Below are positions 1 to 7,507 of a DNA stretch of 50,000 bases, in pieces. The position numbers were made by a program, and so were the translations under genes. The stretch comes from Methylobacterium sp. 77 (GTDB lineage: Bacteria > Pseudomonadota > Alphaproteobacteria > Rhizobiales > Beijerinckiaceae): positions 1-50,000 of the forward strand of contig NZ_KB910516.1 of assembly GCF_000372825.1 (NCBI RefSeq), in the 5' to 3' direction. The notes beneath the pieces were generated by a model, which did not search any database, was not told the origin of the DNA, and saw only the letters and a list, made by a program, of their open reading frames with translations. Position 1 is the first letter of the stretch; every line of letters starts with the position of its first letter.

Positions 1-1734
1 CCCGGCTTCGGCGCGGCTCGCCACGGCCTTGTCGAGGCCGGCGATCTTCTCTGACTGGGCCTGGAGGAGGCGCTCCACGCCCTTGGCGGCTTCCGCGGCC
101 TGGGCCTTGTTGGCATCGACCGCCTGCTGGCTGGCCTGTGTCGCTGCCTGGACCGCCTCGGTCGCCGCCTTAACCCGTGCTTCGAGGCTCTGCTGGAGGC
201 CGGCGACCTTCTGGGTCAGGGCCTCGTCCGCCTCGGAATTCGCTTTGGTGCGGGTGTCGATGTCGCTCTTCAGCGCGGCGACCGTGGCGGCCAGCGCAGT
301 GGCGGCTTCGGGCTTGGCAGCACTATCCACCTTGCCCTCGACGCTCTTCAGCCTGTCATCCAAGCCGGCGAGGGCCTGGGGGCTGATGGCGGTGAGACCG
401 GCATTGCCGGATTGGTCGCGGCCCGGTTCCTCCTGCAGGGCCGCCACACGCTGGTCGAGACCATCGAGGCGAGCGATCAGGTCCGCCGGAAGGGTCGCGG
501 CGTCGGGAGCCGATCCATCGGCCGGGACGGAACCCTCGGTTGCGGGGGCCGCAGGCGTCGCTCCTGCCTTCTGCAGGGCATCCTTGGCGGCGGCATCCGC
601 CGAGCGAATGGCCTCCGGCAGCGGCTTCAACGCAGCCTCGTTCGCACCGATGCGCTTATCGAGGGCCGCGAGGGCATCCTTCGGCGCGAGGGCCGCGATC
701 TTCTGATCGAGGGCGGCAAAGCGCGTATCCTCGGCCCCGCCGAGAGCACCGGAGCGCTCGACGGCGAAGAGCAAACCGGCGCCGAGGACGCCGCCGATCA
801 GACCGGCTGCCGCCATCGAGCCGAACCCCGCGCCCTTGCGCTCCGGCTCGCTGGTCGCGGCACCGGTCGGGCCGATCTTGGGCGTCGTCGACCCAGCGGA
901 TTTCGCATCGGCCGATTTGGTATCGGAGGCGGAAGGAGCCTTGTCGGTGCGCGATGTGAAAGTGGTGGAGCCGGAGGGCTTCGTCGCGCCCGATGCCGCG
1001 GCGGCTTTCGCTGCCTCCGCCGGATCCGGAATCCGCTTCGCCGTCAGATCGATGATCGGCCCGTCCGTGAGAGTGGATTTCTGCACGGTGGATTGGGTGT
1101 TGCCGGTGGCCGCGCCGGGCTTCGGCGGCTCGGTCCTGGTCGATGACGGACCGGCGCCCGCCGGATTCGACCCCGTCGGCCCTGAACTCGCGGTTTTCGG
1201 CGGTTCGGACTTAAATGGTTCGGACTTCGATGGCTCAGGCTTGGATAGATCGGGTTTGGGAGCTCCGGGTTTGCCGGCGTCGAAGCTCGAAGCCATCGGC
1301 TTGGGAGCGTCTGTCTTTGAAATGTCAGCCGTCGGAGCACCGGGCTTGGCGGGCTCGGTCCTGCCGGAATCCGCCTTGCCGGGTTCCGCTTTCGCGATGT
1401 CGGGCTTCACCTCGCCGACCTTCACATCGGCAGGCTTGGACAGGTCGGCAGGCTTGGACACGTCGGAAGGCTTAGGCGCCGTCGTCACGGGCGAGACGGC
1501 GGGTTTCGGCACGTCGACCCTGGTCGGCTGAGCCGGGGATGCCGAAGCGGGCTTCGCCGGATCGGCACTCGTCGACGGGGAATTCGTGCTGCCGGGCTTC
1601 AGCGCATCGGGCCTGACGGCCTCGGGCTTGTTCGACTCGGGCTTGCTCGCCTCTGGCTTGTTGGAATCAGGCTTGGGAATGCCCGCGCCAGTCGGAATTC
1701 CCGGACCTTTGCCATCGCTGTTGGGTGGATTCAC
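1..1734 (-). CDS. Mitofilin-like membrane protein (COG4223 type), 3' end outside window
   Basis: The minus-strand frame stays open from a GTG at 1734 to the window edge, giving 578 codons without the C-terminus. A GGGAG Shine-Dalgarno lies about 10 nt before the GTG, and an in-frame stop sits at 1816-1818. Residues 1 to about 300 form a low-complexity linker of repeated Lys-Pro-Glu/Asp units such as SKPE, NKPD and FKSEPPK. One membrane span follows at about residues 303-325 (AAAGLIGGVLGAGLLFAVE). The rest is an Ala/Glu/Lys/Gln-rich coiled coil (for example AALDQKIAALAPKDALAALD) running off the window. This layout (acidic or proline linker, one TM, long coiled coil) and the position downstream of hemD match alphaproteobacterial COG4223 proteins, proposed relatives of mitochondrial Mic60. 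A role in envelope or membrane organisation is inferred. Many antisense ORFs here come from codon bias. Confidence 0.85.
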   Translation of the reverse strand, partial: MNPPNSDGKGPGIPTGAGIPKPDSNKPEASKPESNKPEAVRPDALKPGSTNSPSTSADPAKPASASPAQPTRVDVPKPAVSPVTTAPKPSDVSKPADLSKPADVKVGEVKPDIAKAEPGKADSGRTEPAKPGAPTADISKTDAPKPMASSFDAGKPGAPKPDLSKPEPSKSEPFKSEPPKTASSGPTGSNPAGAGPSSTRTEPPKPGAATGNTQSTVQKSTLTDGPIIDLTAKRIPDPAEAAKAAAASGATKPSGSTTFTSRTDKAPSASDTKSADAKSAGSTTPKIGPTGAATSEPERKGAGFGSMAAAGLIGGVLGAGLLFAVERSGALGGAEDTRFAALDQKIAALAPKDALAALDKRIGANEAALKPLPEAIRSADAAAKDALQKAGATPAAPATEGSVPADGSAPDAATLPADLIARLDGLDQRVAALQEEPGRDQSGNAGLTAISPQALAGLDDRLKSVEGKVDSAAKPEAATALAATVAALKSDIDTRTKANSEADEALTQKVAGLQQSLEARVKAATEAVQAATQASQQAVDANKAQAAEAAKGVERLLQAQSEKIAGLDKAVASRAEAG

Positions 1735-1841
1735 GGGCTTCTTGCTCCCTTCCCGACTTTCGTCTGCCGCTAACCGCAACCCTGGCGCATTCGCGCTCCG
1801 GGTGCGGGCCTGCGGTCACAGCGTATTTCTTCGTCCTAGCA

Positions 1842-1859
1842 CCGAGGCAGCCGCCTCGG
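1842..1859 (-). terminator. Hairpin after hemD
   Basis: A perfect 7-bp stem (1842-1848 with 1853-1859, CCGAGGC/GCCTCGG) and a 4-nt loop lie just past the hemD stop. There is no clear T-run, so this is at best a weak terminator or attenuating hairpin between hemD and the mitofilin-like gene. Confidence 0.35.
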
Positions 1860-1871
1860 CGAGACCGCTTG

Positions 1872-2579
1872 TCAGAAACCTGATTTCAAGCCCGCGAGAA
1901 GTGCATCTTCGTTGGCCTGCTCTGAGACGAAGTAAGGTGCGATCCCGGCCTGGGCCAGAGGTGCCGCCACGTCCGCCGACAAGCAGTAATGCCTGAGCGC
2001 CGCGAAAGCTCCGCCATAACCGGCCGACATGGACAGTTCGCAGGCCGTCGCGGCGCTTCGGCGCGAATAATGAAGCATGCCGGTCAGCGCGCCGGGCCCG
2101 CCGAACGCCATCGCGACCTCGGCGGGAAGGGATGCGAGCGGCCGGGCGCCGTAAGCGACGAACGTCGTCACCCGAAACCCGGCCTCGGTCAGGGAGGCCC
2201 CCGGTTCCGCCTTACGATCCTCGCCCACCGCATGCAGCAGCGAGGATCCCGGCGATACTTCCCTCCTGACGAGCGCGGCCAAAGCGACGGCATCTCCCTC
2301 GGCATTTCTCACCGAGGAGAAGCCGCTCTCGCGAGCGAGCGCCGCACTCCGGGCACCGACCGCGAAGACCGGAACGTCGTGAAGGTGCCGCCAGCGCGAG
2401 GCTTGTCGAAGCGCATTCGCGCTGGTGACGAGAACGCCGTCGAAACGGCCTTGCGGCGGAGACGCGTCGTTCGCCTCGACGACGAGGACCGGCGCCACCA
2501 GCGGCACATGCCCCATCCCGACGAGCCGTTCCGCCGTGCGCGTCGCCCCCGGCTCGGGCCGCGCGATCCATATCCGCAT
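1872..2579 (-). CDS. hemD: Uroporphyrinogen-III synthase
   Basis: This enzyme cyclises hydroxymethylbilane, with inversion of ring D, to uroporphyrinogen III, the branch point to haem, cobalamin, sirohaem and bacteriochlorophyll. The N-terminus [19 protein letters not shown] is typical of HemD, as are the central [10 protein letters not shown] and [17 protein letters not shown] stretches. The length of 235 aa is normal. The reading frame extends 18 codons further up to 2633, but the HemD homology begins at the ATG at 2579, so that start was chosen; the ATG at 2588 is also possible. The gene is divergent from tsaD, a common arrangement for haem genes in alphaproteobacteria. hemC, often adjacent, is not in the window. 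Confidence 0.85.
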   Translation of the reverse strand: MRIWIARPEPGATRTAERLVGMGHVPLVAPVLVVEANDASPPQGRFDGVLVTSANALRQASRWRHLHDVPVFAVGARSAALARESGFSSVRNAEGDAVALAALVRREVSPGSSLLHAVGEDRKAEPGASLTEAGFRVTTFVAYGARPLASLPAEVAMAFGGPGALTGMLHYSRRSAATACELSMSAGYGGAFAALRHYCLSADVAAPLAQAGIAPYFVSEQANEDALLAGLKSGF

Positions 2580-2776
2580 CGCCACCATCGTTCCGGAATC
2601 GCCTCTCTCCCTCGCGAAGGCAAGAACCTCCAAGGCAAGAACCTCGATGGCGAGAGCTTCGTTGGAAGGCCGAGCCCCGCGAATGGCCTTGCCGGAGACA
2701 GCCCGTCGTTGCCCTCGGCGGTGCTGGCCGGCTAGGGTGGGGCAATGCTCCCGCTTCCAACACTCAAAGCATCGTC

Positions 2777-3820
2777 ATGAACGTCCTCGGCATCGAAACG
2801 ACCTGCGACGAGACGGCCGCCTCGGTCGTGACGCCGGGTGAGGACGGGCGCGGCCGCATCCTGTCCAACGAGGTTCTGAGCCAGATCGCCGAGCATGCGG
2901 CCTATGGCGGCGTCGTGCCCGAGATCGCGGCCCGTGCCCATGTGGAGGTTCTCGACCGGCTCGTCGCCCGCGCCCTGGACGGCGCCGGAATGAGCCTGTC
3001 GCAGGTGGATGGAATCGCGGTGGCGGCAGGCCCCGGCCTGATCGGCGGAGTTCTGATCGGCCTCGTCACCGCCAAGACCCTCTCGCTGGTGGCGCGGAAG
3101 CCCCTCATCGCGGTGAACCATCTGGAGGCGCATGCGCTGACGGCGCGGCTCACCGACGGGATCGGCTTTCCCTACCTGCTGCTCCTCGCCTCCGGCGGCC
3201 ATACGCAGCTCGTGGCGGTGAAGGGCGTGGGCGATTACGTCCGCCTCGGCACCACCGTGGACGATGCGATCGGAGAGGCGTTCGACAAGGTGGCGAAGCT
3301 CCTCGGCCTCGGTTATCCGGGCGGCCCGGAAGTCGAGCGCGTGGCCGAGACCGGAAACCCTGAGCGCTTCGCCCTGCCGCGCCCGATGCTGGGGCGGCGT
3401 GAGCCGAACTTCTCCCTCTCCGGCCTCAAGACCGCCCTGCGGATCGAGGCCGAGCGCTTGGCGCCGCTCTCGAGCGCGGATGTGGCCGATCTCTGCGCCA
3501 GCTTCCAGGCGGCAGTGGTGGATGTGGTGGTGGACCGGGTCCGCGTCGCCCTGCGCGAGTTCGGCTCCATCGCCGGCCATCCGACCGCCCTCGTGGCGGC
3601 AGGTGGCGTCGCCGCCAACGGCGCGATCCGGCGGGCGCTGACGACGCAGGCCAACGAGGCCGGCCTCGCCTTCGTCGCGCCGCCCCTATCCCTGTGCGGC
3701 GATAACGGCGCGATGATCGCCTGGGCGGGAATCGAACGCCTGCGCCTCGGCCTCGTCGACGATCTCACCGCGCCGGCCCGCGCCCGTTGGCCCTTCGCCG
3801 AGGCGGCAGCGCTTGCCTGA
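2777..3820 (+). CDS. tsaD: tRNA N6-adenosine threonylcarbamoyltransferase TsaD
   Basis: TsaD transfers the threonylcarbamoyl group from TC-AMP to A37 of ANN-decoding tRNAs, working with TsaB and TsaE. The 347-aa protein has the ASKHA fold signature from its first residues ([18 protein letters not shown]). It carries the metal-binding His pair in [13 protein letters not shown] (about H115 and H119), [12 protein letters not shown], and a C-terminal [13 protein letters not shown] motif. All expected motifs are present and the length is standard. It heads a plus-strand run; the next gene starts 8 nt before its stop, so translation is probably coupled. Confidence 0.97.
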   Translation: MNVLGIETTCDETAASVVTPGEDGRGRILSNEVLSQIAEHAAYGGVVPEIAARAHVEVLDRLVARALDGAGMSLSQVDGIAVAAGPGLIGGVLIGLVTAKTLSLVARKPLIAVNHLEAHALTARLTDGIGFPYLLLLASGGHTQLVAVKGVGDYVRLGTTVDDAIGEAFDKVAKLLGLGYPGGPEVERVAETGNPERFALPRPMLGRREPNFSLSGLKTALRIEAERLAPLSSADVADLCASFQAAVVDVVVDRVRVALREFGSIAGHPTALVAAGGVAANGAIRRALTTQANEAGLAFVAPPLSLCGDNGAMIAWAGIERLRLGLVDDLTAPARARWPFAEAAALA

Positions 3821-4715
3821 GGGGCTTCAGCGGCGCTGGCGAGACCTCGTCGACCGGCGCCTGCCTCATGCGGCCCGTGCCCGGCCGGAATGGCCGGTGC
3901 GTCTCGACCATTGCTTCGCACGCATCCTTCTCGACAATGCCTGCGGCGGTCCCTGGCGCGAGAGCGTGGCCCCTCCGGCCTGGGCCAACATGCCGCCCGA
4001 ACGGCTCGCCTTCGCCATCGATCTCGGCGAGGCGGTGCTGGCGGCAAAGGCCGATCTCGGACTTCTGAACCGGCGGTCCCTCGTCTGGCGCGGCAAAGGC
4101 CGCATCGGACACGCCCCTGCCGCACCACGTTCGCTGATCGGGGAGGGATTCGTCCTGCGGCGCTGGACGCGGGCGGATGACGGACCCTTCGCCGACCTCA
4201 ACGCCGATCCCGAGGTGATGCGCCATTTCCCCTCCACGAAGACGCGGGCGGAGAGCCTGATCGAGGCCCGCAGCCTCGATCGACGTTTCGAGGTCGACGG
4301 CTTCGGGCCATGGGCCGTCGAGGTCCCGGGGAAGGGGTTCGTCGGCTTTGTCGGCGCCATGCGGCTGATCCGGCCGATGCCGTTCGCGGGCGGTGAAACC
4401 GCGGGGTCTACGGTGGAGATCGGCTGGCGCCTCGCCCGCTCGGCCTGGGGCCGGGGCCTCGCGACACGCGCAGCGAGGCTCGCCCTCGACGACCTGTTCG
4501 GACGTTGCCTCGTGCCGGCCGTGGTCGCCTTCACGGCCGTCGGAAACGCTCCGTCGCGGCGGGTCATGGAACGGCTCGGCATGGTTGTCTCCGAGGATTT
4601 CCTCCATCCGAGCCTGCCGGTGGGCGACCGCCTGCAGCCGCACGTCCTTTATCGACGGGAGGCTCACGGGCCATTCGGAGATGGGGAGCAGTCGTCACAG
4701 GATCATCGAGCATGA
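3813..4715 (+). CDS. Two-domain GNAT family N-acetyltransferase
   Basis: The 300-aa protein has two parts. Residues 1 to about 95 form a small domain rich in Trp and Arg, with the stretches [20 protein letters not shown] and [14 protein letters not shown] associate it with stand-alone short proteins of unknown function. Residues about 110-280 are a RimJ/RimL-like acetyltransferase: [20 protein letters not shown], then the acetyl-CoA loop in [20 protein letters not shown], and [19 protein letters not shown]. Translation probably starts at a TTG at 3813, inside the end of tsaD, with GAGG about 10 nt upstream. No ATG lies near enough to preserve the first domain. The stop overlaps gpsA by ATGA. 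The acetylated substrate is unknown; the neighbourhood (tRNA modification, ribosome-linked genes) would suit a protein or tRNA substrate, but this is inference. Confidence 0.8.
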   Translation: MPEGLQRRWRDLVDRRLPHAARARPEWPVRLDHCFARILLDNACGGPWRESVAPPAWANMPPERLAFAIDLGEAVLAAKADLGLLNRRSLVWRGKGRIGHAPAAPRSLIGEGFVLRRWTRADDGPFADLNADPEVMRHFPSTKTRAESLIEARSLDRRFEVDGFGPWAVEVPGKGFVGFVGAMRLIRPMPFAGGETAGSTVEIGWRLARSAWGRGLATRAARLALDDLFGRCLVPAVVAFTAVGNAPSRRVMERLGMVVSEDFLHPSLPVGDRLQPHVLYRREAHGPFGDGEQSSQDHRA

Positions 4716-5701
4716 GCGACCGGATTGCGGTAGTGGGCGGCGGCGCCTGGGGAACGGCGCTCGCCAACGCGGCGGCGGCGGCCGGACATCCCGTCACCCT
4801 GTGGCTGCGCGACGGGGAGGCCGCGCAACGACTTCAGGACGCCCGCGAGAATGCACGCTATCTGCCCGGCGTGAAGCTGCATGACGACATCCGTGCCACC
4901 GCCGAACCAGGCGACCTGTCCGGTGCGGGAATCGTCCTTCTGGTCACGCCGGCTCAGACGTTGCGCGGGGTCCTCGGCAGCCTGAAATCGTCCATCGACC
5001 GAGAAGCCGCGATCGTGCTCTGCGCCAAGGGGATCGAACGCGGCAGCGACGCCTTCATGAGCGCGGTCGCCGCCGAAGCGATGCCCGGCGCGGCCGTGGC
5101 GGTGCTGTCCGGCCCGAGTTTCGCCGCCGACGTCGCCCGCAACCTGCCCACCGCCGTGACCCTGGCAGCCGACGATGCCGAGCTCGCCGGCCGCCTCGCC
5201 GCTGCCCTGTCCGGGCCGGCCCTGCGCGTCTATCACACCGACGACGTGCGCGGCGTCGAGATCGGCGGGGCCGGCAAGAACGTGCTCGCCATCGCCTCCG
5301 GCATCGTCGCGGGGCGGGGCCTCGGCGAGAGCGCCCGGGCCGCCCTCATCGCGCGGGCCTTCGCCGAACTCATGCGCTTCGCCCGTGCCTATGGCGGCCG
5401 CCCGGAGACGCTGATGGGATTGTCCGGTCTCGGCGACCTCGTCCTCACCGCCTCCTCGCCGCAATCGCGCAACTTCGCCTTCGGCCAGCGCCTCGGCGCC
5501 GGAGCCACGCCCGAGGAGGCGTCCGGCGGCAAGCTCGCCGAGGGTGCCTTCACCGCCGCCGCCCTTATCGCCCTGGCACGGCGCAACGCGGTCGAGATGC
5601 CGGTGGCCGAGGCGGTGGCCGCCATCGTCTCGGGCGAGGCGAGCGTCGACGCGGTGGTCGCGGGTCTCCTCGCCCGTCCCCTCAAGCGGGAGGCCGAATG
5701 A
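4712..5701 (+). CDS. gpsA: Glycerol-3-phosphate dehydrogenase [NAD(P)+]
   Basis: GpsA reduces dihydroxyacetone phosphate to sn-glycerol-3-phosphate for phospholipid synthesis in the cytosol. The 329-aa protein has the N-terminal Rossmann motif VVGGGAWGTALANAAA, the LCAKGIE segment, the substrate-domain lysine in EIGGAGKNVLAIASG and the signature GLSGLGDLVLTASSPQSRN. A longer in-frame reading exists upstream to 4505 but would cover the GNAT gene. The ATG at 4712 in an ATGA overlap gives the family-standard N-terminus. Confidence 0.96.
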   Translation: MSDRIAVVGGGAWGTALANAAAAAGHPVTLWLRDGEAAQRLQDARENARYLPGVKLHDDIRATAEPGDLSGAGIVLLVTPAQTLRGVLGSLKSSIDREAAIVLCAKGIERGSDAFMSAVAAEAMPGAAVAVLSGPSFAADVARNLPTAVTLAADDAELAGRLAAALSGPALRVYHTDDVRGVEIGGAGKNVLAIASGIVAGRGLGESARAALIARAFAELMRFARAYGGRPETLMGLSGLGDLVLTASSPQSRNFAFGQRLGAGATPEEASGGKLAEGAFTAAALIALARRNAVEMPVAEAVAAIVSGEASVDAVVAGLLARPLKREAE

Positions 5702-6162
5702 GCCAGGGCCCGATCCACGCCTTCCTCGCCGGCACCGGACGCGACGGCGCGCGGCGCAAGCTCGCCGATATCCTCGCCTTCGACGATGCCAGGATCGAGG
5801 GCGTCCACAATTACATCCAATGGTGTTTCCCCCTCTCGGAGGCGAGCCGCGCTGTGCCGGGGGCACCGATCCTTGGAAGCGACGAAGCCGAGGCGATCCG
5901 CGCCGATCCGACCGCGCGGGACGGGCTGCGCGCCGCCCTCGCGCGGATGACGCTCTTCTACACCCGCACCGATGGCTGGCTGCGCGCCTACGACCACAAC
6001 CACCTGCGCATCACCCGGATCGTCACCGCGACCCGAAGCCTGCTCGGCCCCGACGAGGCCGACGCGTTCCATGCCTTCGTGACGGCCCGCAACGACGAGG
6101 CCGGTTCACCCATCAACGCCGACAGCCTCGGCTATTGGGAAACGGCGCTTCACGGCGCCTGA
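5698..6162 (+). CDS. Opioid growth factor receptor-related (OGFr_N) domain protein
   Basis: The 154-aa protein carries the OGFr_N (PF04664) signatures. These are HNYIQWCFPLSEASRAVPGA near residues 37-56, then FYTRTDGWLRAYDHNHLRITRI and the closing SLGYWETAL. The domain was first described in the vertebrate opioid growth factor receptor but is widespread as a small cytosolic protein in proteobacteria, where its function is unknown. The start codon overlaps the gpsA stop as ATGA, so it is very likely co-translated with gpsA. It has no signal peptide or membrane span. Confidence 0.82.
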   Translation: MSQGPIHAFLAGTGRDGARRKLADILAFDDARIEGVHNYIQWCFPLSEASRAVPGAPILGSDEAEAIRADPTARDGLRAALARMTLFYTRTDGWLRAYDHNHLRITRIVTATRSLLGPDEADAFHAFVTARNDEAGSPINADSLGYWETALHGA

Positions 6163-6179
6163 CGGCCATGCTTCGTCTC

Positions 6180-6224
6180 GCTACGGCAGCGCCCCGGACA
6201 CGGCCTCCCGGCCAGTGCCGTAGC
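6180..6224 (+). terminator. Hairpin after the tsaD-gpsA run
   Basis: A 9-bp perfect stem (6180-6188 with 6216-6224, GCTACGGCA/TGCCGTAGC) encloses a GC-rich loop just after the OGFr-like gene. It lacks a T-run. It probably ends or trims the upstream transcript. Confidence 0.35.
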
Positions 6225-6234
6225 CTCTTGATGA

Positions 6235-6279
6235 TGCACCGTCTTTTCCGAAAACCGGTTCCCACCTTTCGAGGCGATG
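6235..6279. repeat. Short extragenic palindrome-like element, copy 1
   Basis: This 45-bp stretch has the core TTTTCCGAAAACCGGTTCCC and ends GGCGATG. It resembles the dispersed palindromic elements common between genes in Rhizobiales. A diverged second copy lies at 36284-36329. It sits between the OGFr-like gene and the EVE gene. Confidence 0.6.
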
Positions 6280-6313
6280 TTCTAAGGATGCCTCCCGTTC
6301 AACGAGGCGACCG

Positions 6314-6730
6314 ATGGCGTACTGGCTCTACAAATCCGAACCCTCGACCTGGTCCTGGGACCAGCAGGTCGAGGCGGGGGAGCACGGCACGTCGTGGAAC
6401 GGGGTGCGCAACCACGTCGCCAAACTCAACCTCATGGCGATGCAGGTGGGCGAGCGCGGGTTCTTCTACCATTCCAACGAGGGGAAGGCAGTGGTCGGGA
6501 TCGTCGAAGTGATCCGTCCCTACTATCCCGACGACACCGATCCGACGGGCCGCTTCGGCATGGTCGACCTGCGTGCCGTGGAGCCCTTCCGGCGCCCGGT
6601 GACCCTGGAGGCGATCAAGGCCGAGCCGCGCCTGAAGGCGATGGTTCTGGTCAACAATTCCCGCCTGTCGGTCCAGCCGGTGACAGGCGAGGAATGGGGG
6701 ATCGTGAGGGAGATGGGCGGGCTCTCCTGA
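6314..6730 (+). CDS. EVE domain-containing protein
   Basis: The 138-aa protein is essentially a single EVE (PUA-like) domain. The signatures are MAYWLYKSEPSTWSWDQ at the start, WNGVRNHVAKLNLMAMQVGERGFFYHSN in the first third, and GIVEVIRPYYPDDTDPTGRFGMVDLRA in the middle. The family includes human THYN1 and bacterial relatives thought to bind modified bases in DNA or RNA. No partner endonuclease is fused or adjacent, which argues against a restriction role here. It follows the tsaD-gpsA run after about 150 nt containing a hairpin and a repeat, so it may have its own promoter. Confidence 0.9.
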   Translation: MAYWLYKSEPSTWSWDQQVEAGEHGTSWNGVRNHVAKLNLMAMQVGERGFFYHSNEGKAVVGIVEVIRPYYPDDTDPTGRFGMVDLRAVEPFRRPVTLEAIKAEPRLKAMVLVNNSRLSVQPVTGEEWGIVREMGGLS

Positions 6731-6783
6731 GGCCCGTTCCGCCTTCCCCGAGCGCCGACCCGGAGCCTCGCCGAAATTGACGC

Positions 6784-6805
6784 GCCGCGGCCGATCGGCT
6801 GCGGC
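6784..6805. terminator. Bidirectional hairpin between convergent genes
   Basis: A 22-bp near-perfect palindrome (one mismatch) centred on GCCGATCGGC lies between the convergent EVE and response-regulator genes. It is suited to terminate both, although it lacks long T-runs. Confidence 0.45.
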
Positions 6806-6844
6806 TGACCGGTAAGGAGGGGGAGCTGCGCTTGACCGCGCAGT

Positions 6845-7507
6845 CTATCCCTGCCGCTGCGCCTGCGTCACTGCCACGTGGATCAGCTCGGCCAGCGTCC
6901 GCACGCCGAGTTTCTGGCGCATCTGCGAACAGGCGTTGGTCACGGTCTTGTAGCTCACTGACAGGTCGGCAGCGATGGCGCCGTAGGACTTGCCCTGGGC
7001 CAGCCGGGTGAGGATCTGCTGCTCGCGCGGGGTCAGCTGGGCCTCGGGCGTGCGGCGCGGGTCGGTGCGCAGCATCGCGACCTCGGTCGCCAGGCGTCGG
7101 TCGAGATAGACCTGGCCGGCTCGGACTCGCTCGAATGCCTCGAACAGCTCCACCGATGCGTGGTCCTTCAGCACGTAGCCCAGCGCCCCGGCCTCCAGCG
7201 CCCGCGAGACGATCACCGGGTCGTTATGCATGCTGAAGACGAGGATGCGGATGCCCGGTGAGGCGCTGCGCATCCGGCGGATGAGATCGAGGCCGGCGAG
7301 GCCGCTGCCCTGGAAGGTGAGGTCGCAGATCACCATCGACGGACGCAGGCGGAAGAACAGACGATAGCCGGCGACCGTGCTGGTCGCCTCGGCGATCCGC
7401 TCGATACCGGCGTCTTCGAGGACGCGGCGGCAGCCCTGGAGGACGATCGGGTGATCGTCGATCACGAGAACGGGCGCTTGGGTCGATGTCGGTGTCAGCG
7501 CATTCAT
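6845..7507 (-). CDS. NarL/FixJ-family response regulator (MoxX-like)
   Basis: The 220-aa cytosolic transcription factor has an N-terminal receiver domain (residues about 12-130) with acidic pocket VLVIDDHP, phospho-acceptor Asp62 in MVICDLTFQG, and the conserved Lys in YVLKDHAS. The C-terminal LuxR-type helix-turn-helix reads LTPREQQILTRLAQGKSYGA followed by LSVSYKTVTNACSQMRQKLG. The start codon overlaps the stop of the upstream kinase gene by 4 nt, so the two form a cognate pair. The kinase resembles MoxY, so this protein may correspond to MoxX of methylotrophs; that link is inference. Confidence 0.92.
   Translation of the reverse strand: MNALTPTSTQAPVLVIDDHPIVLQGCRRVLEDAGIERIAEATSTVAGYRLFFRLRPSMVICDLTFQGSGLAGLDLIRRMRSASPGIRILVFSMHNDPVIVSRALEAGALGYVLKDHASVELFEAFERVRAGQVYLDRRLATEVAMLRTDPRRTPEAQLTPREQQILTRLAQGKSYGAIAADLSVSYKTVTNACSQMRQKLGVRTLAELIHVAVTQAQRQG

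Noticed and set aside
29..1996. Several plus-strand ORFs over the first 2 kb
   Set aside because: They are antisense shadows of the mitofilin-like and hemD genes; the minus-strand reading has clear domain structure and a ribosome-binding site.
5698..6730. Restriction or phage-defence island based on the EVE domain
   Set aside because: The EVE protein is a stand-alone form in a housekeeping block with no nuclease or ATPase partner.
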